Both the position numbers and the translations under genes were made by a program. Below are positions 32,590-42,433 of a stretch of DNA of 64,000 nucleotides, in pieces. Location: contig NC_071331.1 of NCBI RefSeq assembly GCF_010183535.1, forward strand, positions 25,048,001 through 25,112,000, in the 5' to 3' direction. Each line of letters starts with the position of its first letter. The first letter of the stretch is position 1. Under the pieces are notes generated by a model, which searched no databases, was not told where the DNA came from, and worked only from the letters and a program-made list of their open reading frames with translations. The stretch comes from Caenorhabditis remanei. Taxonomy: Eukaryota; Nematoda; Chromadorea; Rhabditida; Rhabditidae.

Positions 32590-34457
32590 CTATTCCTCCT
32601 TCTCTGATTTTTTCGATTTACTTGAATTCCCAAGCAATGGCTCTTTTTCAGATTTTCCAGATTTCCCAGATATCGCCGTCTTTGTCGCTGCACTCTTTTC
32701 AGACCTTTCAGACTTTTCAGACTTTTCCGGATGTCTATCCGCAGCTGGTGCAATTGCCAACGGTGCTTGTTGCTCATGTTTCTTCTTTTTCTCCAGTTCT
32801 TGTTCCTTCAATTTCTTCGATTCATTGTATCTGAAACATGGTGTGTTCAGGTGTACAGTAGAGCGCACTTTCAAGCCGCTCACCTTGACAAACTTCCAAG
32901 GAACATTATAACGAGAAGTGAGCAGACGGTAAGACCCATCAGAGCAATGACTGCTTTCAACATTCGACGTTTTACGCGTTCTTCTCGTTCAGCTGGAAAA
33001 TTTAGAGATGTGCCGTAGAGCGCATTTTCATATTATCACGAGACAAACGTCTTACAACCGCGCCCTACCGAAACCTTCGGGTCGGATGCGCAGAAAATGG
33101 GCGGAAAATCGGTATTTTGATTCAAAATTTGGGATTTTTACAGCAAAAACTTGATTTTGGAGCTGAAAATCGCATTTTAGAGTTTTTGAGCGAGCTGAAA
33201 ACGAGTAGAGAATTGGGTTTTTTGGGAGAAATGACCTAAAAATCGATATAAAGGGCGGAATCACCCAAAAATGTCAAAATTGTGTTAATACTGGCTCGGC
33301 ACAGTTCTTACAACTGCGCTCCACTGAAAAGCCTTTGAAAATGTCTCTTTTTCTTTGAATCTCTCAATTTCGCACACAATTTTCTTCGGTTTCGGTAGAG
33401 CGCGGTTGCGTGTCGAGGGTGTGCAGTAGAGCGCATTTTCCACTCTCATACCTTTAAAAGGATACTCATCCGGAATCCGACTTTGCGGAGACAAGAAATG
33501 TGGTTTCAACACTGACAGAAGTCTCTTCGCCGACATCACCTTCAGCCAATCCTTATCAGAATCCGCTTCAGATTCAGAAGACGTGAATGCCAAACGACCA
33601 GAGAACGGAATCTTATCCCCAAATTTAGAGGGTAGGAACTGAAATCACGATGTGTACTATTATCAATAGAGCGCGTTTCCTACATTCATAATCGCGAAAC
33701 TTTGTCTGCCCCATTCCGGATCACAATCGAATTTTGTGGTGTTTTCACTGAAAAATTTGTTTTGAATAGAATTTTTTCCTAAAATCTCACATTTTCACGA
33801 CTAAAATGAAGTCGGAGCGCATCTTCGCTCTATCGATACCTCCCACGTATTCACACATGTCACCCTCTTTATGAAAGTAGATTTGAGGAGCTTTTTGATG
33901 ATTTTTAGCAATGAATAGGGCGATCTGGAAGGTGTTTAGGTAGGTTCAGCACTATTTCTGAGTAGAACTGATTAGGGAAAGTTCTGATTGGGGCGTGACG
34001 TATATCGTTGGAAAGCTGAGAAGAGGCTGATTCCAAATATATATTCAGTTTATTCCCCCGAGGTCTGGTATTCGAGAAAAATGGGGTCAAATTTTCAAAA
34101 TGAAAAACTTTGGCCCAATTTTTCTCGAATACCAGACCTCGATGGTCAAACTGAATATATATTTGGAATCAGCGTTTTCCCAGCTTTCAAATGATATAGG
34201 TCACGCCCCCATAAGACTCCATGACCTTCCCTAGTCAGTACTACTTGCTCCCCGCCCGCCTACACTATCAATCGTCTCCTGAAACAATTCCGTCACATTT
34301 GCATCGTCCGTTTTTCCGACAACAACAATCTTAATCGATCCGGAATTACTCTGCGAATAACATGGGCTGAAATTAATGAGGTATTACGGGTAATCTGAAA
34401 AAAGGCGACGCCTAACCTTATTGCCAAGAACAGTAGGAATCCGAAGGCAATTATCAT
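32590..34457 (-). CDS. Unrecognised single-pass membrane protein, apparent one-base frameshift
   Basis: Seven minus-strand exons can be placed: 34417-34457, 34264-34366, 33924 down to 33791, 33747-33684, 33639-33452, 32992-32884 and 32830-32590. They begin with a hydrophobic MIIAFGFLLFLAI, probably a signal peptide or anchor. A lumenal or extracellular part follows with KAPQIYFHKEGDMCEYVGGI and FDCDPEWGRQSF. Next come one clear membrane helix (AVIALMGLTVCSLLVIMFL) and a charged tail rich in K, S and E that ends EKSEKSERSEKS...SEKEE. All junctions fit except exon 33452-33639, where a run TTCTCTTGGTCG makes the exon one base too long. The total is 880 coding bases, not a multiple of three. Without that base the protein would be 292 residues. 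I do not recognise the family. Confidence 0.55.
33050..33415. repeat. GCGCTCTACCGAAA-type hairpin sequences
   Basis: A half copy (TCTTACAACCGCGCCCTACC) near 33050 and a full hairpin at 33303-33415, with TTCTTACAACTGCGCTCCAC facing TCGGTAGAGCGCGGTTGCG. Both are in an intron of the membrane-protein gene. The shorter word TAGAGCGCATTTTC occurs three times (about 33015, 33427 and 33667). Confidence 0.7.
33968..34235. repeat. Palindromic repeat, CATTGGAAAGCTGAAATC family
   Basis: A complete copy with both arms. The left arm runs from AGGGAAAGTTCTGATTGGGG through TTCCAAATATATATTCAG. The right arm mirrors it and ends CTCCATGACCTTCCCTAG. It lies in an intron of the membrane-protein gene. Confidence 0.8.
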
Positions 34458-34599
34458 GATGATTGATTGAATTTCTTCGCAATAAATTTTTTTTAAACAT
34501 TTTCGGGTTTCTTAGAAGAAGGTGTGTTTTTAAGGTTTTTAGGATAGTTCACGTTAATTTTTTCGATTTTTTTCTATTTTTAGGGAGATTTTTTGATTT

Positions 34600-35850
34600 T
34601 TCTGATAAGGGGAAGTTTTAAAGATGAGTTTCAGCTCAGTTGTGATTAGATTTCGTTTAAAATTTCTTAGATTTTCAGGGTTTTCTTGTTTTTTTGATTT
34701 TAATGATATTTTTCCCGTTTTTATTCGGATTTTGGGAGATTTTTTGGTTTTTCTGAAAAACGGGATATTTTAAGACAAATTCCAGCCGGAATCTTATGGA
34801 TTTTTAGTGATTTTCAGTGATTTTCAGTGATTTCTAGCTCAATTAAAGTTCAATAAATTTAAAACAACCGCCACGTAAATCCACATTGACTTCTAATGTT
34901 CACGTTGCGGACTCTGCGTACAATGTACACTATTCTACGCGCAGCTTTAAAAATGATATTTGCATTAAAAGTGATAAAAATAGTGAAGAATTGCAGAAAA
35001 ATCGATTATAATCTTCGAAAAGATGCGATTGAGTAGGCGAAAGGCTCGGATTGGGGAGGACAAGTGAGAAAAATCGAATTAATTCTCATAAAAATTGATT
35101 TTTCTTTAGCAATACGAAGTGGACAGTGAATATCGATGGGCTGGGTCTCAAGATCCGAAAATTGTGATCACAACGAGTCGTGATCCGTCATCTCGGCTGA
35201 AAATGTTCGCCAAAGAGATGAAATTGATTTTTCCGAACGCTCAACGCATCAATCGTGGACATTATGATGTGAAACAAGTCGTTCAGGCTTGTAAAGCTCA
35301 AGATGTACGGTTTTGAACAAAAAATTCGATTATTTCAGAGTTTAAGTCAGGTTTAAGCTAAAACTTGTGTCAAAATCGGTGAAAAACACTGATTTTCGAT
35401 CTAAAAAGCGCGAAACGCTATTTTCAGCTAAAAATCACTAAGAAATAGGGTTTTAGGTTTGAAAATTTCAAAAAATGCTCCAAAAATCGTTTTCCACTAT
35501 CTTTGTTTCAGAGAAAACGACATTTTTCGACTAAAAATCGCTAAAACAACTCTAAAATAGTTTTTCCAGTAAAAAACGCCATTTTTGCGATAAAAATGTC
35601 TAAAATTCCGCATTTTGAGATACCGAAACGTTTCGCAGCCAAGAGCTCCACAATTTTGTCTCAATTTTTTTTTTCAAACTTGTGTCAAAAGTCACTAAAA
35701 ACTCTGAAAAAACAAAAATTTAAATAGGTTTCTACGATAAAAATGTCTAAAAATCGACATTTTTCAGTCAAAAATGACTTTTTTACACAAAAAAACTCTC
35801 AATTTTTCATTTTCAGTCGACAGCTCTAATCCATCGCCAATGAAGATTCC
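34600..35850 (+). pseudogene. Partial, broken copy of IMP4
   Basis: This region repeats the 5' flank, the end of exon 1, all of exon 2 and the start of exon 3 of the intact IMP4 gene at 39509-42087. About 230 bp are missing, including the start codon and the first 45 codons (jump near 34945). In the surviving piece of exon 1, TTGGCG has become TAGGCG, an in-frame stop (GATTGAGTAGGCGAAAGGC). Exon 2 (35110-35304) is unbroken and encodes the same residues as the functional gene, from DSEYRWAGSQDPKIVITTSR onward. The exon-3 relic is only TCGACAGCTCTAATC. Upstream, GTTCACGTTGCGGACTCTGC is identical in both copies. Confidence 0.9.
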
Positions 35851-36099
35851 ACGTGGATTCCAAGGAAAAGTTGAGAGCTCATTATGACGAAACTTCGCTT
35901 TATTGATAAATTTCTGTTCAAAAATATATTTTCAGAGAATTCCAGTCAATAAAATTCGCTACGCTATTGATAATAATTTTTACCTTGAAAATAAATATGA
36001 TAATTATTTATTTCATCTGTTTCGTCATATTTTATGTTCTTTCGTTTCCATATTTCTCTCGGAAAATGGGCGGAGCAAATCAAACAGATTTTCAGCAAA

Positions 36100-38941
36100 A
36101 TGAGCACTGGTGAAACTTCGGCACCGCCCGTCTCATCGAATTTTCTGCAATTTATTGTGGAGAAGTCGACGAGTGTGACGTCACCATTCAACAAATCACA
36201 AATTTGTAGAGAATACGCTGAGAAGACGTCCATTTCGTTGAGCTATTTACAGGGATTGTTAGTTTTATTTTTATTGAAAATTTTAATAAAATCTTTTTTT
36301 TTCGACTTCAAAAATATCGACGAGAGATGCATCAAAACAAGAATTTCGACACGATGACGAAGATGAGAATCTGTTTTGCACTGGGTGCATCGATTGATTC
36401 GAAGTTTTTAGAAGAGTGAGTGAGCAGGGAAAAGCTCCGCCCATTTTTTGCAGTTTTGGAGCACTTTTGACTGACATTTTTCCGGTTGAAACGCTCTTTT
36501 TCTCCAATTTTGATTAACTGGAGCGCCTTTGACGCGCTGAGCTCATCTCATGAGATAACGTCTGAAAACGCGTCACAGGCGCGCCAGCAGAAGTTTTTTA
36601 ATAGTTTCGCAATAAAAAGAGGTGTCTGGTACGCCTTCTTTTTGCAAAAGGGGACATTTCAAAAGACGAGTGGGCGTGGCTTAATAACTTTATCCATTTC
36701 AGACTTCAAAAAGACGCCACTGTGACCATTGATTCCTCAATGCGAATCTTGGTATACACAGCGAATGATGGAAATTTGAAATTGAATGGAGAACAGAAGA
36801 CGAAATCGTTGAAAAGAAATCAGAAAGAAGAAGTGACTTCATCATCATCATCAGAATCTTCTTCAGAAGAAGAAGATTCAGAAATGGATTTCAAGGAAAG
36901 TGTTTCGATACGTGGATGGTCTCGTCTCATCGAGTCAAAACTCAAATTAATGAAATTTGTGGTCAAGAAAACGAGGGGGATTACTAGGCCATTGAGTATC
37001 GGATGCTTGGCGACTGAATACGTTCGAAAGGGCAACACGGAGAAATCACATTCAGCAATTCATTTTTGTCTTCGAAGAATTCGGGATGAAGTTTATAAAA
37101 TGAAGAAACTCGATGTGGCGACTCGAGTGAGAATCATTTTTGGATTGAGTGCCACCGTTGACGAAGGATTTTTGAATGAGTGAGAAGGGGGCGGAGTCTC
37201 TGATTTTAACATACTTGGCTCCGCGTTGATTGAATGTTAAAGTTTTGGTCAAAAACTATACTTTTTCCAAAAAAAATTCAAAATTTTTTTGAATTTTTTT
37301 TGCAAAAAAGTCGATTTTTCGACTATGTTTTTAAATTTCGATAAAATAAAAGTTTACATAAATCGATTTTTACCCAATCTGTAAAGTTCGCACTATTGAG
37401 AATGATAAGCCACGCCCTCTTTCAGACTCCGCCGAAATGCTAAAGTGAAAGTGGATGAGACGGGAAGAATTACAAAATACAAAGCGAATGATGGAAGTCT
37501 CAAATTGAGAGGAGAACATCGACAAACACATAAAAGGGAAGACAAGATAGATGAGAAGGAATGGATGTTGGAAGTGAAACAAGATGAAGAAGAAGAGATC
37601 AAACCATTCGATGTATTCATAGAAAACTATGAATATGAGCACGAATTCAAGATGGAAACACCTTCGAATTATCCACAGATTGGCACGACATATTCTGCCT
37701 CTTTTTCGTCTTCGAGTTCCACGAGATCCCCACCGATTACTTATGGAGAATTGTTGTAAATATTTCGGCATACTTGCAAACCGGGCCGCCGCTTAACTTG
37801 CGTTAAACTCAATATTATGAGCTGAAAAATATACCAAAATGTAGATCACGACGAGTTCTATAACGGTGACCTACTACAGGCTAGATCACGGTGCCGTTTG
37901 CTTCATTTTAAGCTATCACATGCTAATTTTGGTTGTCTGAAAATGCCGGTAGGGCTCAGAATGTAGTTTTCAGGAAAAACGGTGTTTTTGGAGCAAAAAT
38001 CTAACTATTCATGGCTTTTCAGTGCTGAGCAATCACATTTCATCAAGGTGAATAATAAAAGACAGGTCTCGGTCCGCAATTTTTATATGAAAATTTTGCA
38101 CCTTGATGAAATTTGATTGCTCAGCACTGAAAAGCCATGAATAGTTAGATTTTTGCTCCAAAAACACCGTTTTTCCTGAAAACTACATTCTAGAATGCAT
38201 TCTGAGCCCTACCGGCATTTTCAGACAACCAAATTTAGCATGTGATAGCTTAAAATGAAGCAAACAGCACCGTGATCTAGCCTGTAGTAGGTCACGGGCA
38301 TAGAACTCGTCGAGATCTACATTTTCGTATAATTTTCAGCTCATAATATTGAGTTTTAAGCGAGTTACGCGGGTTTGCAAGTATGCTATTTCGGTAGACC
38401 GCAGCAGTTGCGAAATTAAACAATTTCAGAAAAACGGTCCAGAAATCGACTCGATGTGGGAATGGAATCGAATTTCTTTCGATCCTCTCTGACGTGGCGA
38501 TCAATTTGAAATCGCCGATTATGCGTTCATTTGTTGAGAATGTGGCAGAGAGAATGCAAGAATCCGAGATCAAGGAAATGGTTAGTCCTTATGGAATTTT
38601 CATAATTTCCATACTTGTCAAGGCCCGTATTAAAATTTCACTTTAAAAATTGTAAAAATCAATTTCAGTACATTCCCGAACCATTGCTCCGTTCCTCATT
38701 CGACGTGGGTCTACGCTTCATTCTTGACCATTCGAAACTGACGGTTTCCAACGAGGAATCGAATATTTCACTGAAAGAAGTGCTCATGGTTTTCCGTGTT
38801 GCGCTATTCAATTCCAACGATTACACTGGTTTCAAAGACGAGTTGAGACAAATGAGTTATAGCGAGAAATCGGACTTGAGAGTTCCGTATGAAAAGGTGC
38901 GATATGGATTGGAAATGGCGATTGAGTATGCCTTCCCGTGA
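36100..38941 (+). CDS. SPK-domain protein with two SPK repeats
   Basis: Exons 36100-36257, 36305-36415, 36703-37179, 37426-37755, 38430-38580 and 38669-38941 give 499 residues in phase. SPK is a nematode-expanded domain, often in presumed nuclear or chromatin proteins; its biochemical role is unclear. The first copy spans residues 10-125: FLQFIVEKSTSVTSPFNKSQ, then MRICFALGASIDSKFLEELQ and YTANDGNLKLNGE. The second begins near 175: LMKFVVKKTRGITRPLSIGC, then VRIIFGLSATVDEGFLNEL and YKANDGSLKLRGE. A serine/glutamate tract (SSSSSESSSEEEDSE) separates them. The C-terminal 140 residues (RSFVENVAERM, LRSSFDVGLRFILDHS) match the usual tail of these proteins. The 3' splice site of exon 2 reads TTTTTCG, not TTTTCAG. 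The start follows TTTTCAG closely. Confidence 0.85.
37768..38384. repeat. Complete 0.6-kb palindromic element in SPK-gene intron 4
   Basis: The ends are GCATACTTGCAAACCGGGCC and GCGGGTTTGCAAGTATGC. Outer arms are of the AATATTATGAGCTGAAAAAT / GTAGATCACGACGAGTTCTA family. The inner arms are different: TTTGCTTCATTTTAAGCTAT, GGTAGGGCTCAGAATGTAGT and TTTTTGGAGCAAAAATCTAA, each mirrored around 38085. It occupies nearly all of the 674-bp intron. Confidence 0.9.
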
Positions 38942-39508
38942 ATAATTGCATCTTTAACTTTATTAATTTGTTGTGTGTGTACTAATTTGATAAAATTTGT
39001 TGTTTTTTCAAGTCGTTTATTCTCTCGATTCACAAGGATTCAAAATCCAAATATTTCTCTGCTTACGATTTTTTTGAAAAGGGGAAGTTTTAAAGATGAA
39101 TTTCAGCTTATTTGTGATTAGATTTCGTTTAAAATTTCTTAGATTTTCAGGGTTTACTTGATTTTATTCATTTTTATGAGTTTTTCCCGTTTTTTTCTAT
39201 TTTTAGAGAGATTTTTTGGTTTTTCTGAAAAACGGGATTTTTCAAGACAAATTCCAGCCGGAATCTTATAGATTTTTAGTGCTTTTCAGTGATTTTCAGC
39301 GATTTCCAGCTAAAACTAATTTAATTTAATTTAAAACAACCGCCACGTAAATCCACATGGACTTCTAATGTTCACGTTGCGGACTCTGCGTACAATGTAC
39401 AATATTCTACGCCCAACTCTTCTCATCACATTTCTCTGAAATTCTCTTCGTTTTCTCTTTAATTTTCTCAAAATTTCTGCAATAAAAAATGAAAAAAATT
39501 ATTTAAGA

Positions 39509-42087
39509 ATGATTCGTCGTGAGAATCGCCTCCGACGCGAGTACATCTTCCGGAAATCGCTCGAGGAGAAGCAGAAAACTCTCGAGGAGAAAAGAGAGAA
39601 GATTCGTGACGCTTTGGAGAATAATACGTTAGATTTTTGCATTAAAAATGATAAAAATAGTGAAAATTGCAGAAAAATCGATTATAATCTTCGAAAAGAT
39701 GCGATCGAGTTGGCGAAAGGCTCGGATTGGGGCGGACAAGTGAGAAAATTCGAAAAAATTCTCATAAAAATTGATTTTTCTTTAGCAATACGAAGTGGAC
39801 AGTGAATATCGATGGGCTGGGTCTCAAGATCCGAAAATTGTGATCACAACGAGTCGTGATCCGTCATCTCGGCTAAAAATGTTCGCGAAAGAAATGAAAT
39901 TGATTTTCCCGAACGCTCAACGCATCAATCGTGGACATTATGATGTGAAACAAGTCGTTCAGGCTTGTAAAGCTCAAGATGTACGGTTTTGAATGATAAA
40001 TTCGATTATTTCAGAGTTTAAGTCAGGTTTAAGCTGAAACTTGTGTCAAAATTCACGAAAAACGCTGGTTTTCGACCTAAACAACTTTTTTCATAAGATT
40101 CTGCGATAAATATGCCTAAAAATCTACATTTTTCTGCTCCCGGACATGATTTTTCCTCAATTTTCCCGTTTTTTACTGATAAATTGACTTTTTCCGATAA
40201 TTAATTGTTGGAGAAGACAAAATGATCAGCTTTTGTGCTTTTGATGTCCAAAAAACCAAATTTTTTGTCGAAAAAGCTGAAAATTTTTTATAAAATGACA
40301 AAAACGGGTTTTTCAACAACATTTCTTTATGAAAATCACAAAAAAACCATCTTTTTGACTTCTTAGGCAATCAATTATCTAATCGGGAGTCTGGCGTTCC
40401 TTTGACGCGATTTGTCAGCTCAAATTTTTGAAAAACTTATCTGGGGCACCTGCAGCGTCTTTTCAGAGACGGAATTTCAAAAAAAACTGGAGACTGGCGC
40501 ACCTTTGACGCGTTCACTATTGATGTTTTCATTTTTGCCATTTTATCATTAGAGCGCACTTGTTGAAACTTAGTAGCTTAACTTTTCACCATGAGAAAAC
40601 CTGAATCGGTTTTTTGTGATTTCGGCGAGAAAAACGCGCCGGAGGCACCCCAGTCATCAATAATTTGACTTTTCGCCAAGTTTTTGCTATTTTTGGATGG
40701 AAATCGCGCCGCCAAAGACGCCGCCGAGTCGATTTGTGACAATTTTAACGTGAAAAACGCGCCCGAGGCGCCCCAGTCATCAAATAATTCGACTTTTCCC
40801 GAAATCCTTGCGATCCTAGCGCTCGTGGCTTAATTTTCTCTTTTTTCAAATCCTAGGCCCGATCTAAACAGCTTTTTCGATATGATTCTGCTATAAAAAT
40901 GTCTAAAAATCTAGATTTTTCATCAAAAATGGCTTTTTTTACACAAAAAACTCTCAATTTTTCTATTTTAGTCAACAGATCTCATCATCTTCACCGAAAC
41001 CCGGGGAAACCCTGACGGAATGCTCGTCTGTCACCTTCCATTCGGTCCGACAGCGTTCTTCTCAATGGCCAATGTAGTAATGAGACACGATATTCCGAAT
41101 TGTGGAACAATGAGTGAACAATATCCACATCTGATTTTCGACAATCTGAACAGTCGACTCGGTCAACGATTCACCACAATTCTGAAACATTTGTTCCCGG
41201 TGCCGAAGCCTGACTCGAAACGTGTCATCACTTTTTCGAATACAGACGATTTCGTCAGTTTCAGACATCACACTTATAAGGAGACCGAGGGAGAGATTGA
41301 GATGACTGAGGCGGGACCCAGATTCGAGTTGAAACGTAAGGAAATATGATTGGAACCAGTGTGGAAATGACCAAAAAGTGCCGAAGTTTGGATGAAAATG
41401 AGTCAAAAATCAGCGAAATGACAGTTTAAAGCTGAAAATCTAGGGTTTTTTTACCCTGATAGCCCGATTTTGAGGTTTTGGACATCTAGATTGAAAGACA
41501 CATTTTCAGTCACTTTTAGAGATTTTTTATTCAAAAAAACTGAGATCATCATTTTCAGTTGAAAAACTAGATTCTCCAAGCTTTGTAAAGAATTTTTCCG
41601 CTGAAATAGTGAAAAAAGGGCGGAGCCTATCTCAGCTCTTTTTGAGTAAAAAATCTCTAAAAATGACTGAAAAACTCGATTTTTCGCTGAATTTTGAGCA
41701 TTTTTGAGCAGAAAATTACAGTTTCTCAGTGAATTGTTCACTAAAAAGCTCGAAAAATCAGTCAGTCTGTGTATCTGTCGATCCAGATGTCCAAAACCTC
41801 AAAAATCTTGTTTTCAGGGTAAAAAACCACTCGAATGTCCGCTCAAAACTGTTTTCCTCATTTTTTGACTTATTTTCAGCCAGATTTCGGAAATTTTGGT
41901 TCAAAATGTGCCTGAAAATGCTCAAAAATCCCAAATTTTCCCATTTCCAGCATACCAAATCAAGCTGGGAACACTGGAGAATCTGGCGGCTGCCGAGGAC
42001 GAATGGGTGCTCAGATCGTACACGAATACCGCCCGTAAACGCACATTCCTCAGTGTCGCGAGGGACGATGATGCGACGGCGGAATAA
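39509..42087 (+). CDS. IMP4-like U3 snoRNP protein (Brix domain)
   Basis: Four exons (39509-39739, 39786-39980, 40972-41335, 41951-42087) encode 308 residues, close to the 291 of human IMP4. IMP4 works in the nucleolus with IMP3 and MPP10 in the U3 snoRNP that cleaves pre-18S rRNA. The N-terminal 80 residues are highly charged (LRREYIFRKSLEEKQKTLEE). The Brix domain starts near 85 with KIVITTSRDPSSRLKMFAKE and continues through CHLPFGPTAFFSMANVVMRH, SNTDDFVSFRHHTYK and GPRFELK. It ends with YTNTARKRTFLS as in eukaryotic orthologues. It lies 568 bp downstream of the SPK gene on the same strand, a spacing compatible with either an operon or an own promoter. The 347-bp gap to the convergent eak-7-like gene includes a hairpin. 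A broken partial copy lies at 34600-35850. Confidence 0.95.
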
Positions 42088-42195
42088 GCGATTAATTGTT
42101 GATTTTTTGTTATCTTTTTGTTCTGTTGTGTTGCTCTCTGTTCTTTTATCATATATGAAATCACGCTACAAGTTAGTTAGGAGTCATTCGGGTTA

Positions 42196-42342
42196 GGTTG
42201 CAACCGCGCTCCATCGCAAACGAGAGAGTATCGGCGAGAGACGCAGAGTTTTTTCCACAGATTTTCATGAAAACTGCCAAAACTCGGCGTCTCTCTGACC
42301 GATACTCTCTCGTTTTGCGGTGAAGCGCAGTTGTAAGACGGG
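42196..42342. repeat. Hairpin of the GCGCTCCATCGCAAACG type
   Basis: GCAACCGCGCTCCATCGCAA and ACGAGAGAGTATCGGCGAGA face CTGACCGATACTCTCTCGTT and GCGGTGAAGCGCAGTTGTAA. It lies between the convergent stop codons of IMP4 and the eak-7-like gene, so either 3' UTR could contain it. Confidence 0.85.
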
Positions 42343-42433
42343 GGTGGACATATAATATAGAATTGTTAGTTAAAGATAGTTAATTATGATACAGTGTAGC
42401 TCAAGAATAATTTAGATAATTAGATTGATTTCT

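Noticed and set aside
37757..37759. TAA as the end of the SPK gene
   Set aside because: The two bases before it form a good donor (TT then GTAAATATTT) that joins in phase to 38430, restoring the usual C-terminal region of SPK proteins.
39509..39739. Operon linking the SPK gene and IMP4
   Set aside because: The gap is 568 bp, longer than typical worm operon spacing of about 100-400 bp, and no SL2-type evidence can be read from the DNA alone; left undecided rather than annotated.
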